Source: Treponema sp. (GTDB lineage Bacteria; Spirochaetota; Spirochaetia; Treponematales; Breznakiellaceae). From it: a stretch of DNA of 64,000 bases. A program made the translations under genes and the position numbers. Of this stretch, positions 8,253 through 15,238 are shown piece after piece. Numbering within the stretch: the stretch's first letter is position 1; each line of letters starts with the position of its first letter. The notes under the pieces are model-generated. The model was not told the origin of the DNA. It ran no database searches and was given only the letters and a program-made list of their open reading frames with translations. The DNA is taken from assembly GCA_009777735.1 (NCBI GenBank), contig WRLF01000002.1, positions 1 through 64,000 of the forward strand, read 5' to 3'.

Positions 8253-8570
8253 TCATAACCTTAATAGTACTTCTTCTTCCATATTTATTTTTTTATTTTT
8301 AGGGTACGTTCTAATCTCTAAGCCCATATCTAAGCCATGTAAATAATCAGCCAGTGTTGAAATTTTTATATCTTTTCTTCTTTCTAACCTTGATACTGAT
8401 GTTTGACTGAAATTTTTTATTTCATTTTGTTTTAAGCCACGTTTCTCACGTAAAATACCCAGTTTTATTGCAAAAATTTCATGTTCAGCCTTTTTTCTTG
8501 AACGCTCAACCGATTCAGAAGACATCATTGATTCCATAGCCTCTACTGCTTTTCTTAATTTTTGAGCCAT
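8253..8570 (-). CDS. XRE-type HTH antitoxin (HigA-like)
   Basis: The product is 105 aa. After an N-terminal helix comes a Cro/C1-type helix-turn-helix: FAIKLGILREKRGLKQNEI, then SQTSVSRLERRKDIKISTLADYL. It would bind its own promoter and neutralise the upstream toxin. The ATG at 8570 has a perfect AGGAGG seven bases upstream (complement of 8578-8583) and lies 14 nt after the toxin stop. Longer ORF starts lack a ribosome site. Toxin-then-antitoxin order matches higBA loci. The gene is flanked by palindrome copies C and D. Confidence 0.85.
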   Translation of the reverse strand: MAQKLRKAVEAMESMMSSESVERSRKKAEHEIFAIKLGILREKRGLKQNEIKNFSQTSVSRLERRKDIKISTLADYLHGLDMGLEIRTYPKNKKINMEEEVLLRL

Positions 8571-8584
8571 GATTGAACCTCCTA

Positions 8585-8932
8585 TTAACAATTATAATTT
8601 TTATAAAGTTTTATTAATTCTTCAGCATGTGTAATTAAATCCTTATAAAACAATTTTTCATCTTTACATTTTTTATCCCCACCTGTTAATAATAATCCAT
8701 TTCTATTAACATCAAAATAAAATGCTATTCTAAATAAATGATCGTTTGTTTTTATTCTCAATTCCTTTAAATTATTAACACTGGAACCTTTTAATGTATC
8801 TGCATGTGGCCTGCCCAAATTTGGACCAAATTCCTCCAATAAACGTACTTTGTAGTTAATTTCTTCTTTATCAAAATCTGATAGATTTGAGAACCAGATT
8901 AAATATTCCTCTGTAGAATATACATCCCACAT
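8585..8932 (-). CDS. HigB/RelE-superfamily toxin (Gp49-like)
   Basis: The product is 115 aa from the ATG at 8932. The pattern VRLLEEFGPNLGRPHADTLK, then LKELRIKTNDHLFRIAFYFD and LLLTGGDKK, is characteristic of phage Gp49-like/HigB ribosome-dependent mRNA interferases. The start at 8932 is chosen because a near-perfect promoter places the transcription start on this codon. Two upstream in-frame ATGs would lie in or before that promoter. There is no Shine-Dalgarno site. It forms an operon with the HTH antitoxin. Confidence 0.87.
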   Translation of the reverse strand: MWDVYSTEEYLIWFSNLSDFDKEEINYKVRLLEEFGPNLGRPHADTLKGSSVNNLKELRIKTNDHLFRIAFYFDVNRNGLLLTGGDKKCKDEKLFYKDLITHAEELIKLYKNYNC

Positions 8933-8938
8933 ACATAT

Positions 8939-8967
8939 ATTATATGCACTAAATGACATATTGTCAA
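8939..8967 (-). promoter_or_regulatory. Consensus promoter for the HigBA-like pair, leaderless
   Basis: On the minus strand TTGACA (8967-8962) is followed after exactly 17 bp by TATAAT (8944-8939), then six bases and the toxin ATG at 8932. All 12 consensus bases match, so a leaderless toxin mRNA is predicted. Autoregulation by the HTH antitoxin is likely but inferred. Confidence 0.85.
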
Positions 8968-9055
8968 GGATTATTTTATACACCCCCTTATCCCACCTGC
9001 CATCGGAGCAGTCACGATGGAACCAGCAGTTTATTATTATCTCTATTGAATAAGC

Positions 9056-9270
9056 CCGGTAAGGGGAGGGCGGCTGGTCGGCGAAACCATTTGCAGGATT
9101 CCCTGACGGAGGAGACCAACAAAAAAATATTGCAATTAGTATTAGAATAAATGCCTGACCATCTGACCACTAAAATCTCAATATAGTATTTAAATGGTCA
9201 GATAGTCAGGAGACTCCGTAGTCAGATTCCCAAGCATGGTTTCGCCGGCTGGCTGCCCTCCCCTTACCGG
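9056..9270 (+). repeat. Palindromic element, copy D (long, both arms)
   Basis: This 215-bp imperfect palindrome starts CCGGTAAGGGGAGGGCGG and ends CTGCCCTCCCCTTACCGG. The central stem is CCTGACCATCTGACC against GGTCAGATAGTCAGG. The flanks AATAAGC and TATTAAGCAAAA are the same as in copies C and E. The preceding 8985-9055 block is the same linker family, somewhat diverged. The next TA pair ends 22 bp to the right. Confidence 0.9.
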
Positions 9271-9291
9271 TATTAAGCAAAATTATTAAAA

Positions 9292-9561
9292 CTATTTTCT
9301 TTCAATATTTATTCTGTATCCTAATGTATTTAATACATTTGTAAATGTTCTGAAATTAATCCTTTCAGCATCTTTACTTCGTATTTTTTGTATCACTGTT
9401 GGAGACACCCCTGCTCTTTGAGCCAATGCCCTTACAGAAATATTTTCTTCTTCCATTTTTTCGAGAACAAATTCTGATAAAAGAAATTCGTTATATTCTT
9501 TTTCGAATTTTTCTTTTCTTTTTGTGTTACTGTTGATGTATTTATCAAATGTAGATTCCAT
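9292..9561 (-). CDS. XRE-type HTH antitoxin
   Basis: The product is 89 aa. A charged N-terminal helix is followed by a helix-turn-helix: EENISVRALAQRAGVSPTVI, then QKIRSKDAERINFRTFTNVL. It pairs with the RelE-like toxin just upstream. Its ATG overlaps the toxin stop codon as TAATG, and GGAGG lies in the last toxin codons, so translation is coupled. It lies between palindrome copies D and E. Confidence 0.85.
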   Translation of the reverse strand: MESTFDKYINSNTKRKEKFEKEYNEFLLSEFVLEKMEEENISVRALAQRAGVSPTVIQKIRSKDAERINFRTFTNVLNTLGYRINIERK

Positions 9562-9941
9562 TAATTTTTACCTCCGGCTTTTCTTTCGAGATAATCCTGT
9601 CTATATTTCATAGCCAAGTCTTTTTCATTTTTTGGCAGTTTATCTGTTTTTTTCCTGAACCCATTTGTTACAATAATTTCCCGGCCATCTGTAAAAAAAG
9701 ATAAATACCTGTCAGGTTGAGGTTTAAAAGCATAAATGCCATCTCCTTCATTCCGAAATTTTGCAATATCGTAAATTTTGCCAAAATCTCCCATTTTCTT
9801 CACAAGGATAAGGAATTTATCCTGTAAATCTTCTGTAGATTCCTTAAAATAATCAAAAGCAGCACTTTTCCCATTTTTATCATAATACCACTTTAGGGAA
9901 AATACTGTCCCTTTATAGATTAAACAGGATAGCTCATCCAT
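9561..9941 (-). CDS. RelE/HigB-superfamily toxin (Gp49-like)
   Basis: The product is 126 aa from the ATG at 9941. It shows the Gp49-like pattern: WYYDKNGKSAAFDYFKEST, then KMGDFGKIYDIAKFRNEGDG, IYAFKPQPDRYLSFF and IIVTNGFRKKTDKLPKNE. These toxins are ribosome-dependent mRNA interferases. The shorter start is preferred because a TACAAT box ends seven bases before it and no ribosome site precedes any candidate. It is related to the toxin at 8585-8932 only at the superfamily level, so the two cassettes are not simple duplicates. Confidence 0.85.
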   Translation of the reverse strand: MDELSCLIYKGTVFSLKWYYDKNGKSAAFDYFKESTEDLQDKFLILVKKMGDFGKIYDIAKFRNEGDGIYAFKPQPDRYLSFFTDGREIIVTNGFRKKTDKLPKNEKDLAMKYRQDYLERKAGGKN

Positions 9942-9948
9942 ACTTAAT

Positions 9949-9978
9949 ATTGTAACATAAATATGGCACATTTTCCAA
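9949..9978 (-). promoter_or_regulatory. Promoter of the second HTH/RelE-like pair, leaderless
   Basis: On the minus strand TTGGAA (9978-9973) and TACAAT (9954-9949) are 18 bp apart. The toxin ATG is at 9941, seven bases after the -10 box. Confidence 0.6.
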
Positions 9979-10030
9979 CGCAATTTTGAAGATATTCTCT
10001 ACATTTTTCATTATTAAGCCATACTAAACC

Positions 10031-10069
10031 TAATAAGCCCGATTCCCCAGCATGGTTTCGCTGCAACCT
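10031..10069 (+). repeat. Deletion remnant of the palindromic element
   Basis: The conserved left flank AATAAGCCC is joined directly to the right inner arm GATTCCCCAGCATGGTTTCGC, followed by the CTGCAACCTT linker. This is a copy that lost its left arm and centre, apparently at the short CCC junction. Confidence 0.75.
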
Positions 10070-10117
10070 TATCCCCCTATCCCTTATAGCAGTTTGTTAT
10101 TATCCAGCCGAATAAGC

Positions 10118-10332
10118 CCGGTAAGGGGAGGGCGCCCAGCCGGCGAAAACATTTGCAGGATTCCCTGACGGAGGAGACCAACAGAAAAGTATTACAATTA
10201 GTATTAAAATAAATGCCTGACCATCTGACCACTAAAATTTCAAAATAGTATTTAAATGGTCAGATAGTCAGGAGACTCCGTAGTCAGATTCCCCAGCATG
10301 GTTTCGCCGGCTGGGCGCCCTCCCCTTACCGG
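10118..10332 (+). repeat. Palindromic element, copy E (long, both arms)
   Basis: This is the best-preserved copy, 215 bp. Its terminal inverted repeats are perfect for 31 bp (10118-10148 and 10302-10332). Toward the middle the arms pair imperfectly, then a 15/16 match stem surrounds an AT-rich loop. It has the same flanks as C and D and lies 42 bp from the 3' end of the LysM lipoprotein gene. The interval 9942-10374 holds only the promoter above, the remnant, the linker and this copy. Confidence 0.92.
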
Positions 10333-10374
10333 TATTAAGCAAAACTTAATAACAAACCCACTTCCCCCTCGTGC

Positions 10375-10908
10375 TTACAAAGAATTAGCAAGGCTAAGAA
10401 TACTGGCAGCAGTCCTGACCCTTCCGGCCCGCCGCTGTTGCGCCGCAATTTGTTCCATGTATCTCTTTATGGAAGCACGGGATGAGGGATTAGCTAAATT
10501 TTGCTGCAGATCGGGCAAGTTTAATTCCATCCCCGGATAAATACGATCTTGATTAGTAACATTGCCCGAAGCCATCATAATAAGCGGATAATAAAACATA
10601 TTCTGGTATTTAGTTCTGGCAATAGCAGACAACGTATCCCCTCTGACAACAATATACCGCTGAGCGCCGTTGAGAATGAGGCCATGTATGTTAGTCCCTG
10701 ACCCTGATGGCGGCGGCGGAGGCGGAGGCGGTGGTGGCGGCGGATCAGGCCGCGGGGGTGGATCCGGTCGCGGCGGCGGGTCCGGACGTGGTTCCTGATC
10801 TGCCAACCGCGGAGGCCGTGATTCAGGAATATCATCCGGATATGATTGACAAGCGCCAAAAAGTAAAAAAGCTAAAATAATCATTACAAAAAAGAGCAGA
10901 TTTTTCAT
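10375..10908 (-). CDS. LysM-domain lipoprotein with proline-rich linker
   Basis: The product is 177 aa. The lipobox LFGAC gives Cys20. Residues 35-67 are a rigid linker of RPDPPP repeats ending in a run of twelve prolines. A LysM domain follows at about 84-131 (RYIVVRGDTLSAIARTKY, then RIYPGMELNLP), which binds glycan strands of peptidoglycan. A helical tail of about 40 residues ends the protein. The ATG at 10908 has GAAGGAG just upstream; an upstream in-frame start has none. It probably tethers the lipid-anchored end to the cell wall. Its 3' end faces palindrome copy E. A second LysM lipoprotein is at 13448. Confidence 0.88.
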   Translation of the reverse strand: MKNLLFFVMIILAFLLFGACQSYPDDIPESRPPRLADQEPRPDPPPRPDPPPRPDPPPPPPPPPPPPSGSGTNIHGLILNGAQRYIVVRGDTLSAIARTKYQNMFYYPLIMMASGNVTNQDRIYPGMELNLPDLQQNLANPSSRASIKRYMEQIAAQQRRAGRVRTAASILSLANSL

Positions 10909-11003
10909 TTTTTCTCCTTCTGTTACATATAGTAACATTGTCTTACAGTATATAACATAATGGTTATAATTTGTAAAGTACCCAAAACATCCAGAAATTC
11001 CGG

Positions 11004-11240
11004 CTAAGAAACGCCATGCTCTAAATAATGATTCAATGAAACAAATTCTTCAGGATATTCCTTGCGGAGCTTGCGTCCTTCTGCAATATCTGCTTTTTCA
11101 TCTGCGGTTAAATTTGTTTCAATCACCAGAGGCTCATCTGCAAAGTGAGCCAGTATAGGTTCTACAATATGAAGGCTGTATTCCGGCATTGCGTTAATAT
11201 AATCGTGAAGGTGCTGCCTGTTTACCGTTTGTGTTGTCAT
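11004..11240 (-). CDS. Antitoxin of a RelBE-like pair
   Basis: The product is 78 aa. It opens MTTQTVNRQHLHDYINAMPE, a pattern common in small antitoxins beside RelE toxins, and has an acidic C-terminal region (TADEKADIAEGRKLRKEYPE) likely to wrap the toxin. The ATG overlaps the toxin stop as TAATG, with AGGAGG at the end of the toxin gene, so translation is coupled. The fold family is not certain from sequence alone. Confidence 0.75.
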   Translation of the reverse strand: MTTQTVNRQHLHDYINAMPEYSLHIVEPILAHFADEPLVIETNLTADEKADIAEGRKLRKEYPEEFVSLNHYLEHGVS

Positions 11241-11488
11241 TAGTCCTCCTTGTACACTTGCCCTCGCGGAGCGATTTTATAAACCGAAATGACATCGGGT
11301 TCAATATCAAACAAAATCCTGTAACCGCCTATCCGTGCCCTGTAGCCGTCCAGCCCTTGGAATTTTTTTATATCTCCCTCCGGCGGTTCTTTTTCTAATT
11401 TTCTTAATGCCTTAATAATACGGCTTTTTAAGGGTTCGTTTGTCTGGTCAAGCTGCCGTGCGGCTTTCTTTGTTAATTCTACCCGCAT
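11240..11488 (-). CDS. RelE/ParE-superfamily mRNA interferase toxin
   Basis: The product is 82 aa, the usual RelE size. The pattern is diagnostic: VELTKKAARQLDQTNEPLKS, then LEKEPPEGDIKKFQGLDGYR, ARIGGYRILFDIEPDVISVY and KIAPRGQVY. Arg and Lys residues of the RelE active surface are present. RelE cleaves mRNA in the ribosomal A site. The toxin precedes the antitoxin. A possible promoter, TTGCAA-17-TAATAT, lies about 20 nt before the ATG, so unlike the other toxins it would carry a short leader. No palindromic element flanks this pair. Confidence 0.9.
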   Translation of the reverse strand: MRVELTKKAARQLDQTNEPLKSRIIKALRKLEKEPPEGDIKKFQGLDGYRARIGGYRILFDIEPDVISVYKIAPRGQVYKED

Positions 11489-11593
11489 TGTATTATTTCT
11501 CGTTACATATTATCCTTTTTTTTCTTGTTTTGCAATTGTCCTTTTGTGAAGTCATTTTTTTGCTTTAGGTACTTTTTACCTTTCTTTTTCCCT

Positions 11594-11622
11594 TTTACCT
11601 TTTCCCTTTTCTCTGTTATAGT
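11594..11622 (+). promoter_or_regulatory. Promoter of proS, leaderless
   Basis: TTTACC (11594-11599) and TATAGT (11617-11622) are 17 bp apart, and the proS ATG follows six bases later. The surrounding 11567-11614 is a pyrimidine-rich tract of CCTTTT-like units. No ribosome site is present. Confidence 0.6.
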
Positions 11623-11628
11623 AAAACC

Positions 11629-13407
11629 ATGAACTACTCCAGCGCATTTATCCCCACCCTGCGGGAAGTTCCCGCAGATGCAGTAATTGCCAGCCACCGG
11701 CTGATGTTTCGCGCCGGCATGATTCGCAAACTTGCCAACGGCCTCTTTGCCTATCTGCCGATGGGGCTGCGGGCGTTTCGCAAAGTGGAGCAGATCGTCC
11801 GTGAAGAGATGGACGCCATCGGTGCGCTTGAAATGAAACCTCCCGTGGTACAACCCGGCGAAGTATGGAAAGAATCGGGACGATGGGAGGCAATGGGAGA
11901 AGCAATGCTGCGGGTGAAAAACAGGCTTGACAATGACTTTGTCATCACTCCCACCGCCGAGGAAGCATTTACTGCCATCGTGCGTGACGAGCTTTCCAGT
12001 TACCGGCAGCTTCCTCTGTCCCTGTACCAGATTAATACAAAGTACCGTGATGAGATACGCCCCCGTTACGGCGTGATGCGCGGTCGTGAATTTGTAATGA
12101 AAGATGCCTATTCATGGCACCGAGATGACGAAAGCCTGGACAAAACCTATCAGGCAATGGGACGCGCTTACCGGAAGATTTTCAAACGCTGCGGTTTGAC
12201 GGTAATTCCCGTTAAAGCGGACTCAGGGGCGATGGGCGGCTCCGGCTCGGAAGAATTCATGGTGGAAAGCGAAATCGGCGACAATACATTGATCCTCTGT
12301 AAAGACTGCGATTATGCCGCAAATGTAGAAAAAGCCGGGTGCAAACCGGATTTTACCGCCCGGTCACCGGAAGAATCAGTCGCAGCGGCTGCAAATACCC
12401 CGCTTTTTGAAAAAATTGATACCCCCAATGTCAAAACCATTGATGAATTGTGTACTTTTTTAAATAATAGCCCCACCAATTTTATTAAAACACTGATTTA
12501 TCGTGCCATTAATATTGAAGATGAGTCGGCGCCGGTTCCCGAAAAGTTTTTTGCCGTAACGATTCGGGGCGATCTTGATGTAAATGAAACTAAACTTGCC
12601 GCCCTGGTAAAAGCGGCAGAGGTAGAGCTTGCCGCAGATAGTGATGTGGTGCGTCTGACCAATGCGCTGGTTGGTTTTGCCGGCCCGGTGGGGTTAAAAA
12701 CGCTGCCCATCATCGTGGATCACACTGTTACCGCCATAACCGATGGCATTACCGGTGCGCTTGCAAAGGATTTGCATTACCGGCATGTTGCCTACGGGCG
12801 GGATTTTACCGGATCGGTAATCGGCGATATTCGCACGGTAAAAGCCGGCGACCTCTGTCCCCTTTGCGGTGGTGAACTGTATGAGAAAAAAGGCAATGAA
12901 CTGGGCCATATTTTCAAACTGGGGTACAAGTATACCCGCAGCATGAATGTTAGCTATCTTGACGAAAACGGGAAAAGCCAAATTCCAACCATGGGCAGCT
13001 ACGGTATCGGGGTAGACCGAACTCTTGCCTCGGTCATAGAAGAGCACCATGATGAAGCAGGGATAATATGGCCGGTTTCAGTCGCACCCTGGCATGTTAT
13101 CATTGTCCCTATTAAATATGAGGGTGAGGTAAAAGTTGCCGCCGATGAGCTTGCCGCCGTGCTTGAAAAATCAGGCATTGAAGTCCTTTTGGATGACCGC
13201 AATGAGCGCCCGGGGGTCAAATTCAATGATGCAGACCTTACCGGGATTCCCTGGCGGGTGGTAGTGGGCGAAAAAGGCCTTGCGCTGCCCCGTCCGCAGG
13301 TTGAGATAAAACACCGCCGCGAAAAAGAAAACCGTACAGTGGAGCTGGACAGAGCGGCAGATGAACTATTACTACTTTACAATACTGAAGTTAATATGTT
13401 ATTGTGA
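11629..13407 (+). CDS. proS: Prolyl-tRNA synthetase
   Basis: The product is 592 aa, close to the bacterial-type ProRS length. It attaches proline to tRNA-Pro in the cytoplasm. Class II motifs are visible: TPTAEE at about 107-112, motif 2 in KYRDEIRPRYGVMRGREFVM near 138-158, and motif 3 in GSYGIGVDRTLASVIEEH near 461-478. Between motifs 2 and 3, at about 225-405, is the INS insertion that edits mischarged alanine. A C-terminal anticodon-binding domain ends the protein. A CxxC pair (CKDCDYAA, later CPLCGG) brackets the insertion. The start has no Shine-Dalgarno site but sits six bases after a -10 box. Confidence 0.97.
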   Translation: MNYSSAFIPTLREVPADAVIASHRLMFRAGMIRKLANGLFAYLPMGLRAFRKVEQIVREEMDAIGALEMKPPVVQPGEVWKESGRWEAMGEAMLRVKNRLDNDFVITPTAEEAFTAIVRDELSSYRQLPLSLYQINTKYRDEIRPRYGVMRGREFVMKDAYSWHRDDESLDKTYQAMGRAYRKIFKRCGLTVIPVKADSGAMGGSGSEEFMVESEIGDNTLILCKDCDYAANVEKAGCKPDFTARSPEESVAAAANTPLFEKIDTPNVKTIDELCTFLNNSPTNFIKTLIYRAINIEDESAPVPEKFFAVTIRGDLDVNETKLAALVKAAEVELAADSDVVRLTNALVGFAGPVGLKTLPIIVDHTVTAITDGITGALAKDLHYRHVAYGRDFTGSVIGDIRTVKAGDLCPLCGGELYEKKGNELGHIFKLGYKYTRSMNVSYLDENGKSQIPTMGSYGIGVDRTLASVIEEHHDEAGIIWPVSVAPWHVIIVPIKYEGEVKVAADELAAVLEKSGIEVLLDDRNERPGVKFNDADLTGIPWRVVVGEKGLALPRPQVEIKHRREKENRTVELDRAADELLLLYNTEVNMLL

Positions 13408-13447
13408 TAAATAACTATTATATGTATACAAACCTAAGGAGGTAAAA

Positions 13448-15217
13448 ATGAAAAAAATTCAATTATTAGGGATGTTGGTACTCAGCTTAGTCCTGTTTAG
13501 TGTATGTGGAACACCGCCTCCGACGCAATTTACACCAACCACACCATCAGGACCGTCAGGACCGGCTTTTACGCCAATCGTACCATCTTCGCCAAGGGTT
13601 CAACCCCGTACCCCCCGGCAAGTAGATGCGCCGGCAACTTCCGATGAAGAAACGGAAACTCCCCAGCGTACTCGGCCAACCCCGCGCCAGAGAGACGATG
13701 GTGAAGCGGCAGAACGTCCGGAACGCCAGCGCGCAGAACGTACAACCACAGAACGGCCGGAACGCGAGCGTGCAGAACGGCCGGAACGCGAACGTGCGGA
13801 AAGACCTGAGCGAACACCTGCGGAACGTCCGGAACGTACACCGGCAGAACGCCCGGAACGGCGCCCGGGACCCGCTGAACAGACAGAAGCTACGGATCAA
13901 CAGGAACAGGCAGATCAATCGGAATTCGGAGAACAACCGGAATTCACAGATGAACAGGAACCTGCAGATGAACAAGAACCTGTAGAACAGCCCCCAGTCA
14001 CCGAGCAGCCTCCGGTTACCGAGCAACCTCCGGTCACTGAACAGCCCCCGGTTACTGAGCAGCCCCCGGTCACCGAACAGCCTCCGGTCACTGAGCAACC
14101 CGATCCGGCAGCCGCCGCATTGCGTGAAGCTGAAGAACGTGAAAGAAATGAAGCCCAGTCCGCACTTGATGAAGCAATGGCTCGTGCCGCAAGGTCCAGG
14201 CAGGCAGCAATGGCAGCAAACGGACAGACATATTTCCCCAATGAAATGACTGCGGCGGATAACAGAAATACCGCAGCGCGGAATGCCAGAACAAACACCC
14301 CGGAAGAGATTCTTGCGGCAGCGGCAATGCATAACGCAGTAGCTGACACGTATGATGATATTGCCCGAAGAAGCGGCGAAAGGCTTGCCGCGGATACAAC
14401 CGAAGCAAACAATGCATTGCAGGCGGCAATAGCGCGCGCTGAACAATCCCGAAGGCAGGCATCCGGTGCAGGCGGGCAGGCAAATTTCCCGAATGAATGG
14501 AGAGCCGCCGAAACAAGGAACCAGAACGCAACAAACGCGCGAAGGGGAACCCTTGCCGAAATCACGGCTGCCACATCTCTCTACCTGGCAGCAGCTGACG
14601 CATACGATGATATAGTTCGCAGGAACAATGAACGGACAGCGCAGCAAGCCGCACAACAGCAGGCAGCAGCACAGCAAGCCGCACAACAGCAGGCAGCACA
14701 ACAGGCAGCAGCGCAGCAAGCCGCACAACAGCAAGCTGCACAACAAGCCGCAGCACAGCAAGCTGCACAACAGCAAGCCGCACAAGAAGCAGCAGCACGA
14801 GAAGCAGCAGCACGAGAGGCAGCGGCACGAGAAGCCGCAGCACAGCAAGCAGCACAACAGCAAGCAGCACAAGAAGCAGCGGCACGTGAAGCAGCAGCAC
14901 GAGAAGCCGCAGCACGTGAAGCAGCAGCACGTGAAGCAGCAGCACAGCAAGCGGCACAACAACAGACAGATACCGGCACGCGGCCGGATCTTCCTGCACA
15001 ATTCCGTGTCAGAAGCTGGTTAACTACCAGAGACTGCCTGTGGAATATTGCCGCAATGCCGCAAATTTACGGGGATCCGTTCCAGTGGCGGGTTCTTTTT
15101 GAAGCAAACAGGGATAGGTTGCCCCGTCCCAACAATCCCAATTTTATTCTTCCCGGTATGATTTTGGAAATTCCAAGCATTAGAGGAGAAATCAGAAGCG
15201 GGCTTTGGGAAGAATAA
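13448..15217 (+). CDS. Low-complexity LysM lipoprotein
   Basis: The product is 589 aa. An AAGGAGG (13436-13442) fixes the ATG, and the lipobox LFSVC gives Cys20. In order: a Pro/Thr-rich stretch; an Arg/Glu/Pro block of AERPER units (about 85-140); a Glu/Gln block; six exact EQPPVT hexapeptides; two related 80-aa helical modules (both with QxxFPNE and AxAYDDI/DTYDDI motifs, about 235-320 and 320-400); a long Ala/Gln/Glu-rich helix; and a C-terminal LysM-like domain (DCLWNIAAMPQIYGDPFQWR, then PNFILPGMILEIP). The 80-aa modules resemble those in other spirochaete LysM lipoproteins. It probably spans from a lipid anchor to peptidoglycan. The repeats make length variation likely. Confidence 0.85.
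   Translation: MKKIQLLGMLVLSLVLFSVCGTPPPTQFTPTTPSGPSGPAFTPIVPSSPRVQPRTPRQVDAPATSDEETETPQRTRPTPRQRDDGEAAERPERQRAERTTTERPERERAERPERERAERPERTPAERPERTPAERPERRPGPAEQTEATDQQEQADQSEFGEQPEFTDEQEPADEQEPVEQPPVTEQPPVTEQPPVTEQPPVTEQPPVTEQPPVTEQPDPAAAALREAEERERNEAQSALDEAMARAARSRQAAMAANGQTYFPNEMTAADNRNTAARNARTNTPEEILAAAAMHNAVADTYDDIARRSGERLAADTTEANNALQAAIARAEQSRRQASGAGGQANFPNEWRAAETRNQNATNARRGTLAEITAATSLYLAAADAYDDIVRRNNERTAQQAAQQQAAAQQAAQQQAAQQAAAQQAAQQQAAQQAAAQQAAQQQAAQEAAAREAAAREAAAREAAAQQAAQQQAAQEAAAREAAAREAAAREAAAREAAAQQAAQQQTDTGTRPDLPAQFRVRSWLTTRDCLWNIAAMPQIYGDPFQWRVLFEANRDRLPRPNNPNFILPGMILEIPSIRGEIRSGLWEE
13985..14092 (+). repeat. Six 18-bp units encoding EQPPVT
   Basis: There are six tandem in-frame units whose third codon positions differ (CCA/CCG/CCT, ACC/ACT). 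The protein repeat is therefore kept by selection or is old, and is not a fresh slippage product. Confidence 0.9.
14641..14966 (+). repeat. Ala/Gln-coding low-complexity tract
   Basis: About 325 bp of CAGCAR/GCASCA-type units encode AAQQQAAQ and, farther on, EAAAREAA repeats, predicted as one long helix. The composition leaves the opposite strand free of stop codons, creating a spurious antisense ORF. Confidence 0.9.
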
Positions 15218-15238
15218 TAGAGTTCATTCCATATTGTA

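Noticed and set aside
7574-10332. Classical integron attC sites
   Set aside because: The elements are longer than typical attC sites, and I could not find the conserved core-site pair or an integrase gene. A cassette-like system is kept as a hypothesis, not called an integron.
7574-10332. Ordinary insertion sequences
   Set aside because: The copies have no transposase reading frame, and their flanks are conserved instead of showing independent target duplications.
10298-10540. An 80-codon plus-strand frame over the LysM gene end
   Set aside because: It starts in the palindromic element and runs antisense to a well-supported lipoprotein gene.
13556-15001. A 481-codon open frame on the minus strand, antisense to the LysM lipoprotein
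   Set aside because: Its Cys/Leu-rich translation is the mirror of GC-biased repeats that contain no stop codons on the opposite strand. It has no ribosome site or recognisable domain.
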